Below are positions 44,101-54,478 of a stretch of 55,965 nt of DNA, piece by piece. Where the stretch lies: contig BBXU01001008.1 of NCBI GenBank assembly GCA_001598975.1, forward strand, positions 1-55,965, given 5' to 3'. Under the pieces are notes generated by a model. It had not been told where the DNA came from. It worked only from the letters and a program-made list of their open reading frames with translations, and ran no database searches. The position numbers and the translations under genes were made by a program. This DNA is from Parachlorella kessleri (lineage: Eukaryota; Chlorophyta; Trebouxiophyceae; Chlorellales; Chlorellaceae). Within the stretch, counting starts at the first letter, position 1, and each line of letters begins with the position of its first letter.

Positions 44101-47100
44101 TCAGCAAGGGACCTCGCTCACTCCTGGGGGCAGGGACGGAGGACTTTGGGGGACAGTCCCTCTAACTCCTCCAACCCTAAATGGTATGGGAATGCAGAAC
44201 ATTGTGCATAGGACTCCACAGGTGGACAGAGGATACCACCCTATGTCATGTGCCCTGTAACGACATATCTCCACCACCGCCACTCTCGCCTACCCAACCA
44301 GCAACAGGAGACAGCCGGCCCGCCAGCTAGCCAGCCAGGGGACGACCCCCCACCCCCACCCCACCCGGGCCCCCCGCCCCACCTGGCTGCCCGCCTCGCT
44401 CTTGCGCCGCTCCTTGCGGCCGGTCTGCTTGCGGATGTGTGTCAGCAGCTTGCGGTGTGCCTCGGGGATGTGGGGCTCCAGGGCCTCAAACCCGCACCGC
44501 CGCGCCAGGCGCTCCAGGATCACACGCACCTGTAGTGGGGGGGTAGGAACCAGACCAACCTCAGCTCTCCCATAAACAAGGGCGCCACATACCAGGAGCA
44601 AGAAGGCGGCGCTTTCCCAGCAGGAAAGTGCAGTCCCTGGCTAGCAGGAGTCCCGCTGCCAAAGCAGGCGGAAACCAAGCTACCCACTGGTGCGGTGGCA
44701 CTTCACACCGGAGTCGCCACCGATTCTTTCAGGCTTCAGCAGACTATACAAAGCCTGCAGGGGTGCCGCTTAGCGACTGACCAATGACCCACCAATGCCT
44801 AGTCCATCATCAGCTGGCAGGTCACCTTGCCAAGGGCGGGACATGCTGCAGAAGGACCCTGCAGCCGCGCTCACCTTCAGCCGAAACTTGTTTTTGGAGT
44901 CCTCGCACCAGAGAAGGATGCCCTCCATGATCTGGGGGATGAAGGGCATCAGGGAATCCACCGGCAGCCGCATCACCACCACCTGCGGGCCACACCACCA
45001 CCCAGGAGCGTGAGCTCGCCTCCACCCAGCAACACCGCCCGCTGGACCTTCCTTGCCACTTCAACCGAGCATGCCTCTGCCTTGGTAGCAGGGGGGAGAG
45101 TAGTTCTCCCTTGCCCAAAGTGTATGTGAGCTGGTCCAATGGGCTTGCATAACTCTCACCCCTGGCTGATTACCTATAAAAACACGTGGCTTGGGCGGCA
45201 ATAGCAGACCCGGACCGCGGGTTGCCCACCCCACACGCACACCCTACCACCACCACCCACCCCAGCAGCCTCTCGCTCTCACCTTGACAAAGCCCAGCAC
45301 CGACTTGATGACCTCGCGAGCCTTGGACCGCAGCAGCATCACCACCGCGGGCAGCAGCTCGGGCACCAGCCCCGCCAGCGTGGGCGCAAACTCAAACAGC
45401 AGGCGCGCCAGGGCCATGACGCTGGCAGAGACCATGTGGGGGGTGGCGCCCACCAGGCCGCCCAGCACCATGGTGAACAGGGTGTGCAGGCCGCCCCCGC
45501 CCACACGCGCGGTACTGCCTTCTGCATGGCGAGAGAGGTGCAAACCACGATTAGCGGGTAGTTGGGGTGGGGCGCAAGGGGAGGCGCTTGCCCTTTTGTC
45601 ATGCACCTTGGTGAACAGGGTGTGGAGGCTGCCCCCGCCCACGCGCGGCGCGGTGGTGCCGCCTTCTGCGCGCGGGGGAGGAGGGCAGCCTCGACACGGT
45701 CAGGGGGTCGGGTGGGCGACCGGTGCAAGGGTTGCCGTCACACTCTCCTTTTAGAGGCGGGGTTCGAGTGCCGCCGCCACCGCCCGGCGCGCCTCGGGCA
45801 ACCTGCTTCCGTCGCAGCCCGTGTGGCGGGCCTACAGGCCGTTGTACCTCCCCTCACCTCCCATGTCCTCGTCCGCCGCGTCTATCAGCACCGGCGGCTG
45901 CGCCTCGTGCAGAGCGTGCCCAATCTCCACCAGCAGCTGGTAGGCGGCCAGCCGGGTCTTCTTGTTGGACTCCTTGACGCACAGGATGATTTCGCCCACC
46001 ATGCTGGCCACCACCTGCATGCATGGGTGTAATAAAGGAAATAGAAATTGGACATAAATGACCACATGACAGCGGGTCGCCCATTGCGGGATGGCTTTAT
46101 GCATATTTATATATCTCGGCCATGATGCTGGCGACCACCTGGGGCAGCAAAGGAAGGTGGTGACATGGCCGGCAAGGCGGGAAGCTCCTCATGACACCGA
46201 CACCCAGCCCAGGGGTGTTCTCGGCCACCAAGCCGGCCACCAATGGAGGCTGAGAGGTGATCCAGGCTAGGCAAAGCGCGCGAGGGTAGTGCCAGCCTGT
46301 GGCGCCGCACACGTGGCAAGTGGACAGGACTAGCAACAAGGAACCGCTGCCAACACCTGCCGGGGCGCATCCCCCAATGATGTCCCAGTGGTGCCACGGG
46401 CGGGAAGACCAACCGCCCCGACTGGGCCTTTCCACCGGCAGATGCTCTGTCTGCCAGACTACACCAGGCCAGGCCAGGCCAGGCCAGGCCACATGCTGCT
46501 ATGCGCGCTGCCCACCTGCTTGGCCTTATCCTCGGGTGACATGGCATCGCTGTCGTCGTCGCCCAGCTCCACGGCGGGGGCGCTGCCTGGCCGCGCCAGC
46601 GCCAGAATGACGGCCTTGAGGCAGCGCAGGCGGTACCGCTTGGCGGCCGAGACAGAGGTGGCCATGCCTGGCGGCAGGGCAGGGGCAGTATGAGCGACGG
46701 GGCGGGGTGGGGGGTGGAGTGTGGGACAAGAAGCAAGAGTAACCGATCGCTGTGCATGCGAGGCTCGAACCCAAGGATCGGTCTGCTATGCGGCTACTCT
46801 CTCCAAAACCAACCCAACCACTCTCTCCATGTTTACTGAGCAGCAGCAGCGAGGAGCCGACCCACCCACCCATTCAGGCCAAGGTAATTCAAGCAAGGCC
46901 AGGCATCCCCCGCCATGTCCGCGCCCCCGGCCACGGAAGCCCCAACAGCACATGTACCGTATGTGCCAGCTCACCCGCCACCACCGTCTCCAGCACATCC
47001 TGGAAGTGCGCCTCCATGTAGGCGCCGCGGTGCTCGCAGATGTATGCCAGGATCTTGTACGCCTTCTTCTGCACGGCTGGGTCCTTCTCCTGCGCACCAC

Positions 47101-50100
47101 ATGTCCTTCGATCACTTCAGTGAGCCTGGGGCGCAGCAGGCCCAGCGGGCTGTCCCTGCCCGAGAGGGGGGTCGCTCACAATGCTGTGGACCAGCCTCCT
47201 AGCAACGTTGCCCAACCTCACCCCAGCGGCCGCCCCAGTAGCATATGTTATTATAAATGCCGGCACCATCCCATGACCAGCAGCCCTAGTCGGCAGGAGG
47301 ATGGCACAACCACAAGCACAGACTCCCCCCCCCTCACCCCCGCCCCATCGTCGGGCCGTCCCAGCGCAGCCAGACCGGCAGTACGTTACGAACTGCAGCT
47401 TGATTTCCTACTCCACACAGATCAGACCATGCAGCTGAAGACCTGGCCTAGCTCGCACAGCAACCTGGCCAGCAGTTGCGAGCTCGCCGACCCGCCCGCC
47501 GCCCCCCCCAACGTCCGACTGGCGCAGCGACCCCAAGCAGCCACCCCAGTCAGCACAAAGCAACGCACACCTGCAGCCCTGGCCTGGCCGCCTTGTGGAG
47601 GGTGGCCAGCGCCTTGTCGTCCAGCCCCCCCGCCAGCGCCAGCGACGCTTCCATGAAGGTGCACCGCCGCTCGGTGGGGGTGTCGCCGCCCTCCAGCACC
47701 GCATCAGGCCCCAGCTCGCCGCTCTGGGCCTGCTCCGTCACCTGTCATGAAAACACACACAGGTTCGGTGGCGGCACAAGTGAAGCAAGGCAAAAGCAGG
47801 CGGAAAAGCAATGCACAGCAAAAGCAGGCGGGAAAGTGCAAGCAGGCCTACCTCAGTAGCCCCCGTCGGTTCTGTCAACTGCAGTGGCGGGTTGGGAAGC
47901 CCCAAGGCCTGCCCCAATCCTAGGTCATGAACGCAAGCGCATATGCGCAACATCAGTCACAAGTCGGAGAAGTAGAGACAGTAGCTGAAAGGCTTAGCAA
48001 CCATCCACACCCTGCAACAGCGGTGGCTTCAACCACCAGCCTTAAGGGCAGGGCCAGGGCAGCAGGCGCAGCGCGCCCCTTGGCACATATATTAGCTTGG
48101 TGAGCGCCCTTGCCTTGATGAGCTTGGTGATGGCGGCGCGGAAGAGCTGCGCCAGGGTGGCGGCGTCGGCTACGCAGGCGTAGGCACTGATAGTGGCCTC
48201 CAGCTGGGTGCGGGCGGCGGGCGGGGTGGAGAGGAAGGCGTTGAGCAGCAGGGGGAGCCAGTTGCGCGCCAGGGCTTGCACCGCCTTGAGGTTCCTGCGA
48301 GTTCGGGTGGCAGGAGCGAGGGAGGAGGCATGAGTGGCGAGGGATATGACGCGGATTTATCAAACCTACGGTGAGGGGAACAATGCTGGGAGAAGGGTGC
48401 GCATCAAGCACTGCCACCAAGCCTTATCAATCGCACCTGCACCCAGGGCGCAGCTGATAGAGTCCCCCCCCCTCCCCCCCCTTACAGCCCCACCCAAAGA
48501 CCCACCTACCCACATCCACCCCTCACCGCTGCGCCACCTCCTGGGTGTAGGTGTCCGGGATGTCCAGGTGCGCCTGCTCCTCCTCCACACACGCCTCGTC
48601 ATCACGCACGTTCGAGGGGTCGGGGAAGCCCACCTGCGCAGCCAAGCCGGCACTCTGTAATATGACCTTAGAAACTCCTAGACTTGGCACTGGAGACTTG
48701 CCTTTACCGTGTTTTGTAGGCCGGGCGTTTGTGCTCTGGTGCAACACGGAACAATGAACAGGTTCCCGCCGCCGCCATGCAGGAAGGCACAAGCGGGGAG
48801 GCAGCCACGGCCTGGCAAGGCAAGGCAAACACCTTGCTACCGACCCGCCCACCTGCTGGCCATGAGCCTTCAGCGCCAGCTTGTTCTGGACGCACAGCCG
48901 GCGCAGCGCAGTGAGGATGGCGGGCCGCACCTCCGGGCGCCGCTCAAACACGGCCGCAAGCTCCTTGGCATGTTGCCTGCAGGGGGGTGACAGGGGTGAG
49001 AGGTGAGCGGGAGGGGCCCGTACGATCAGACAAGGCACGACAAATCCAGCAGGGAGAACTTCAGGTTGGCTGGCATGCTGTTGCTGGGTGCCCAGCCCAG
49101 AGCGGGACGAGTCAAGGGGGACAAAGCCGGTGGAGGACGCCTCAGTGGTAGTGACAAAAAGAAGTGGATCGACATGGTATAATTCGGGTCTCAACAACGT
49201 TTGAGGCTCGTCATTGGCGACTCCCCCCACGCGGCATGACAGCTGTGCGACTTGGGGGCGACAGCTTTGATGCGCAGCATGGCAGGTGAGGGTAGCACCC
49301 GGCACCGGTTGGGCATAACACCACGACGAGCAGGCAGGCCGCAAATGATGCACAACGTCCCAGAGAAGGATTTGGCTTAGGGTCCGCATGTGCATTGAAC
49401 CTCAAACCCCACACCGACAAATGGTTATCTCTCAACCACAGTTGACAAATGACAGATAACTCGTGGTGCCAAAGGGCAGAGGAGAAGCACATGCAGCGCA
49501 GAATTCCAACTGAACGTGCTTGACCCTGGAGCTGGAACCATACGTGCCATGCAGCAGGTCTCAAGCCGGGCGGGGAGGGTGCTTCAGTGGTAGTGACAAT
49601 CTGAGGTCCTCCACATGCTGGAGTTCGGTTCTCAACAACGAATCAAGTGGTTTCGTCACCAGCACCCAGCCCAACTTGTGCCCAGGCGGGCGGCAGCAGC
49701 CATGTGCGCTCGGCTTGCAAGCAATTGCACTGCCGAACACAAACTTTCAGGGGGGGGGCGTGCACCCACAGAGCGTTTACTGTTCTGCCCAGTGGTGCAC
49801 CAAGGGCAAGCCACCTAGCTAGGGTTGAGTGCAGGGGAAGTCCACCGTGGCGACCCACCTCCCCCCCACACCCACACGCTGCATTCACCCACCCACCCAC
49901 CCACCCAGGCAGCCAGCCCCTTCCCAGGTCATAAACACCTCGCGCCACCCCACCTGAAGGCTTCTGCCGTGTCAAGGGCCCACGAGGCGAAGGAGGGCAG
50001 CGTGGCCCACACCTGACCCTCCAGTGCCAGGCAGATAGACGCCTCGCGCTTGCGGGCAGGGTCCCTGTAAAGGACGAGCGCGCGGGCACCATCATCAGAA

Positions 50101-53100
50101 GCCGGAGACTGTGGCTGGAGCCTTGCGGAAGGCCACAAGTGAGGGCGCAAAAGGCCCTGACGCATCTTGCACAGCGCATGGGAGGCCTGCTAGCAAAGAC
50201 CAAGGCCCCGCCTCCCCCGCACCTGCCCCATGATCATGCGGCCAAAGGCTAGTCTGCTCACAAGCTCTCCCTCCCCAAGGCACCTTTCAGCACAGGCATG
50301 CACCTAGTGCACAAGGAAGGGCGGCCGGCCAGGTGCAAGACGCACAACTATACGACTACAGTCCGCGCATCAGTACCCACCTGGCTGCGACGCCAGCCCT
50401 GTTGGCCAGGGTCCTTGCCAGGGGCATCAGGTGCTGGTGCCAGTACCCCAGGTGGGCCCCACGCACGTGCAGGCGCAGCAGCGGCAGCAGCCAGGTGCGC
50501 GCCTCCGCTGTGCCTTCCAGGCCCTGCACAGCGCGCATGACACAAACAAACCCAGCTCAGGCTTGGTACATTCGCCAGCTGGGCCGCACGCGCTACCCCC
50601 CACATGTCACATCTACTACACAAGGCACCGCCTGGTGGTGGAGTGACTGCTGGACGCATCATTTTAGTTATAAGCCAAAGGGTGTTGCAAAAATGATCAA
50701 ATACTTTCAAGGCTTCTATGATATAACAATGCAAACTTGGCTACCGATTCTCGCTACATTTGGCGAGTTAAATCAGGCAGTGAGGCCCGCCCCCATGAGT
50801 GGGAAGAAGTGATGCGAACAAGCGGACAGCTGGCATCAGGAGGCGTATTGTCAGCAAGTCTGCTGACGCAAATTACCCAATTACGTTAGCCTCATCACAC
50901 GCCAGGCCGCCCTTCTGCTGGGACCCTCCCTTGCCACCAAAGTCCAGCACAACACAATTCCATGACATCGCGGCTGACCGGTCATTGTATGGTTAGATGG
51001 GCATGCAACATTGCACATGCAGACACTCATAGGCCCCACCCACCTCAGGCATACCGACCAATACTGACAACCACTTCAACCTACCCCTACTACCATACAA
51101 CATTGCGGGCCAGCTTGCCGGGGCTCACAGTGCCCGCACGGCCGGGCCGCCTGTGTAGGAGTCCCAGCCCCTAATAGAGTACGCCGCCGCACCTCTATCA
51201 AGTTAAGTGGCAGCGCCGCCAGCACTGCCTCCGGACCCAGCGCCCGCATGGCGGCCCCCAGGGCATTCTGCGCCGCCACCGCCACCTGGTCCCTGGCGCC
51301 TGCGCCCTCCTCCCCCGCCTCGGCGCCCTCTTCATCCGCGTCTTCGGCGCCGGCGCACAGCTCCCCCACTCGCTGCACCAGCCCGCCGGCAAGAGCCGCG
51401 CCGGGGCGGCCCAGCCGTTCTATGAGCTCCGCCACCACCGGCAGGCAGCTCTCCCAAGCATCCTGGTAGCGGGCGCCAAGCGAGCCCTCCACCGCGCTGA
51501 CCACGCTTTGCAACGGCGCCGGCGCCTTGCCGCCTCCGGCGCCCCGCTCCAGCGCCGCTGCGATCATGTCCTCGTCTATGCACTCGTTTACAAGGTTGCG
51601 CAGGCACTGCAAGCGAAAGAAAGGGTACATGAGTTTGTAGTATCAGCTGCAAGGCATCAGATTAACACCGTCAAAAAGTCCTCAGTACATGCCACAAGTC
51701 AAGCCTTGCCTTCCCAGCATCGTCATGTCCCAGGTGCGTAACAACTTCATGCCTCACAAACCGCAGTCGCAGGCCTGTTGCACGGCTACCCTTGCACATA
51801 GCCACCAGAAGATACCCTCAACTAACAGCCCAGCACCCATACCCACGCAGCACCTGCGATGCTGCAAAGCGCGCCGTGTCCTGCTCTGCTCCCAGCTGCG
51901 GCACCAACAGGTGAACCGCTCTGGGCAGACGCGCGGCACTTAGCGCAGCGTCCAGCTCATGGAGCCTACAACGCAGGCAGACACACACCTGTAAGGCGGA
52001 CGCCGCACAACCGCACCATGATGAGGGATGGTAAGTGCCATGCAATGTCATGTGGCACATGGACGCTTGGTGCTGTGGCCGAGGCTGCCCATCAGCGAAC
52101 AGAACCAGGTGCCGCCACCGCACCGCCACACAGAGCACCGGTCGATACCATCAGGCCTAACATGAGAAGTACACACCTTACCCTCAAGAGGGCAAAAGAT
52201 AACTTGTTCTGTACGACCCGTACATCCACTTGGCTGGTGTGCAGTGGCCTACTCACACATTGCACTGGCACCGACCAGCATCAAGGTCAACATGACCTCA
52301 TCAGGCTGAAGGTACGCTTAGAGGTAGCCTCAAACGCCACAGAGCGCCACAGGCGCACCTTGTCAGTGCTGTTTCCAAGAAGCGCGTCAGCGCCAGCGTC
52401 AGGTCCAGGTCCTTGCGGTCAAAGGCCGCCTCCTGCTGCACCACCGCGGCCACCAGCTCCGACAACGCCCTGGGGCTGAGGTGGGAGGCGGAGGAGGCGG
52501 CCAGTGCGCTCAGGGCGTCGCTGGCGTGCCGGCTGAGCAGCGGCTGCCGCAGCGGGAAGAGCTTCAGCAGGAGCTCGCAGATGCTGGCAGCGGAGGGGCC
52601 TGCATGAGCGATCTTTGAAGCCTCTCTTGAGGGGAGCCCCGACCCCTGGCTGCTTGCTCAGGGCGACACAAACCACGCCCATGCACCCCCCCATTGATAC
52701 AGCTCCTCTCCAACCCCGGCGCGACCGTCCACATCAGGCAGTCAACCGCCTCCAGGGGCGCGCCGGTGTGCTGAAGAAGTGCCGCCTTGCCTGAGAGCAG
52801 GAAGAGCGTCTGCTTGAGGGCCTCCAGCAGGTGCAGGGTATCGGATACCGCCTTGGTGATGGCGGCCTCCGCCTGTGCCCGCTTCTTGCTGGGGGCTGCC
52901 GCCGCTGCGCGCGCTGCGGCTTCGGGGCCGGGTAGCACCCGCTGGCACACTGCACTCCAAGAGGTGTACTGATGCACGAAGTGGGACGGAGGCAACAGGG
53001 ACAGAAGTTGAACAGCATAAACCACATATACCTATCTCAATTGGTTGAACTGGGCTCCTCATTCACTATGCATGCTCCTCTGCTCCCCTTCTCCTACACA

Positions 53101-54121
53101 TACAGCGATGGACAGCCACAAGCCATTTCTGAAAGGCATTCTGCAGCGGCAACGGGCGCACCTTTGACCACCGCCTCGCTGGCATGACTCAGCACTGCCT
53201 GCTGTGCCTGCGCGCCCGCCAGCACATCCACCAGCCCCGCCTGCGCAGCCTTGCGGACCTTGGGCCGGGTATCGACACAGAATCCCAGCAGCAGGTTGAA
53301 GGCCGGCGCCGCTGCCAGCCAGTCGGCGGCGGTCGCTGCCGCCAGCACTTGACAGAGGCACGCCAGGGCTGGCTTGACGATGGGGGCTTCGCTGGACTTG
53401 GCCTCTACCACGGCAGCAAGTAGCTGGGCTGACGGCGCAAGCTTTGCGCGCAGGACGGCGTTGGGCACGCGGCCGAGGACCAGTGACAGCAAGTGACACA
53501 TTGCCGCGGTGACCTGCAGAGCGTCGGGCGGCTCGGGCGTTTGAACAGGCTTAAAAAGGGATGCTCAAGCTGAAGCCTGTTTGGATGGGATCCTCAGTGA
53601 GTAACAAAGCGGAAGCACACGGGAGTTCGTGCGGTGCTCTGCCCCCTTGGTGCGCTGCTTCCCCCACACAAAGGCAATCAGTTCGATATGCAGTACTACC
53701 CCACTGCTGGGCCAAAGCTGCAGCCACTTGTGTACGCAACGCTTGCTCCGCTCTGCTCGTAAGTTGCTTACTTCCTCAACGGCAGGCGGCAGTCGAACAA
53801 GTGCCCTTTGTGAGCCCAACCCCTTGGCCAGCTTGCCGCTCGCACCTCGCTGTTCTGCAGGGTCTCCTGCTTCTCCAGTGACGACATGAGCGCCGCATAG
53901 AGCGCTGTGGGAGTCGCCTGAAGGCCCTCTGCCCTCAACACGTCCAGCACTGCTGTCAAGATGGCGCACAGTTGCTGGCTTTGCGGCTGAGGCGACTTCT
54001 GGTGCCGCGCAAAAATGGACGCAACGAGGCCATCCGCAGGAGCATCACCCAGCTCTGAAGGCGCTGCCCTTCGCTCACGAGGTGCATCAAGTGCCTCCTG
54101 AAGGGACCGCATCTGCACCAT
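41188..54121 (-). CDS. RRP12: RRP12-like ribosome biogenesis HEAT protein, 25 exons, 1427 aa
   Basis: Exons (minus order): 54121-53846, 53513-53162, 52949-52701, 52599-52359, 51965-51854, 51606-51193, 50523-50381, 50064-49954, 48976-48853, 48633-48527, 48294-48114, 47741-47571, 47089-46975, 46667-46516, 46014-45858, 45521-45283, 44982-44875, 44529-44383, 43924-43819, 43608-43552, 43293-43178, 42842-42750, 42205-42115, 41863-41621, 41366-41188; 4284 nt in frame. RRP12 proteins are HEAT-repeat factors for pre-40S/60S maturation and nuclear export. Family matches: NUC173 region with ALGPEAVLAALPLNL then ARTWLLPLLRLHV; EKDPAVQKKAYKILAYI; GATPHMVSASVMALARL; LLRSKAREVIKSVLGFVK; and the C-terminal PYAYWPLDRKMLNRR with a basic tail. 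Length suits the family (about 1230-1300 in yeast and human). Least certain edges are exon 3 end (GTATCA donor), exon 11 end (GC donor at 48113), and exon 21 start (43290 also possible). Confidence 0.9.
43074..43140 (-). repeat. Decoy copy of RRP12 exon 21 donor
   Basis: The end of exon 21 (PVDLLDMDVSRK and its donor at 43,178) is repeated 104 bp downstream in the intron (edge at 43,074), with GTATCTGGTGG of the intron also copied. Only the first copy joins in frame to exon 22. Confidence 0.75.
45605..45665 (-). repeat. Decoy copy of RRP12 exon 16 start
   Basis: About 55 bp of exon 16 plus its acceptor (true edge at 45,521) are repeated 144 bp upstream in the intron. The decoy reads VGGGSLHTLFTK against VGGGGLHTLFTM and then meets a GTGCAT. 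Using it together with the true exon breaks the frame; the true copy continues into conserved RRP12 sequence. Confidence 0.75.
46108..46138 (-). repeat. Decoy copy of RRP12 exon 15 start
   Basis: The acceptor and first 30 or so bases of exon 15 (true edge at 46,014, VVASMVGEI) are repeated 124 bp upstream as VVASIMAEI, which runs into a TAA a few codons later. Confidence 0.7.
46464..46490. repeat. (CCAGG)n microsatellite
   Basis: Five CCAGG-type pentamers lie in the RRP12 intron next to exon 14. Confidence 0.85.
49125..49201 (+). repeat. tRNA-like repeat copy 1 in RRP12 intron
   Basis: CTCAGTGGTAGTGACAA resembles a tRNA A-box and TTCGGGTCTC a degraded B-box about 35 nt on. A second copy lies at 49,562-49,640 in the same 977-bp intron. 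It may be a tRNA-derived SINE head. The T-loop lacks the usual A58, so it is not an active tRNA. Confidence 0.35.
49562..49640 (+). repeat. tRNA-like repeat copy 2 in RRP12 intron
   Basis: This shares AAGCCGG, the TCAGTGGTAGTGACAA box and the TTCGG..CTCAACAACG segment with copy 1, at similar spacing. It is likely a small dispersed or tandem element of tRNA origin. Confidence 0.35.
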
Positions 54122-54478
54122 CGCGGCCAACCTATGTAAAACGTCCTGACAACCTAATTTGACAACTTCGTTGCTTGGCTATACCTCACTTCACTCCAAC
54201 ACAACACCGCATGCCAACATGCATGCTGTCAGTCATGTCAACAAAGGATCTAGAATGCCAAGTCAAAATTAGTGCGCAAGTCTGAAATCGCCTGCCGGCC
54301 TGCCTAGGCCTGGGTCATGGCCTGGGTGAATGAAACCGAGGGTGAAGTCTCAGTTCCCGCTGGAATGTCATTGCAGGGAAACCTGTACACCCCTGCTGCC
54401 TAAGCGGTGAATAAGCTGTCATGCGGTTTGAAGCAAGGCAAGGGAAGTTTAGATAATTATGACTGACTCGTAAGGACC
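54122..54478. promoter_or_regulatory. Divergent promoter, RRP12 / metal ATPase
   Basis: These 357 bp separate the two start codons. No gene or repeat is seen; it must serve both genes unless a distal promoter exists. No metal-response motif could be assigned by eye. Confidence 0.45.

Noticed and set aside
46765..46790. B-box-like GGGTTCGAGCC on the minus strand in an RRP12 intron
   Set aside because: Upstream A-box spacing is too short for a tRNA and no cloverleaf could be drawn.
46721..47656. Open frame of 311 codons on the + strand
   Set aside because: It is antisense to RRP12 exons 12-13 and introns, low-complexity Pro/Ser/Arg, and arises from GC-rich composition.
48523..49395. Open frame of 290 codons on the - strand
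   Set aside because: It merges RRP12 exons 9 and 10 with intervening introns; canonical splice sites and family similarity support separate exons.
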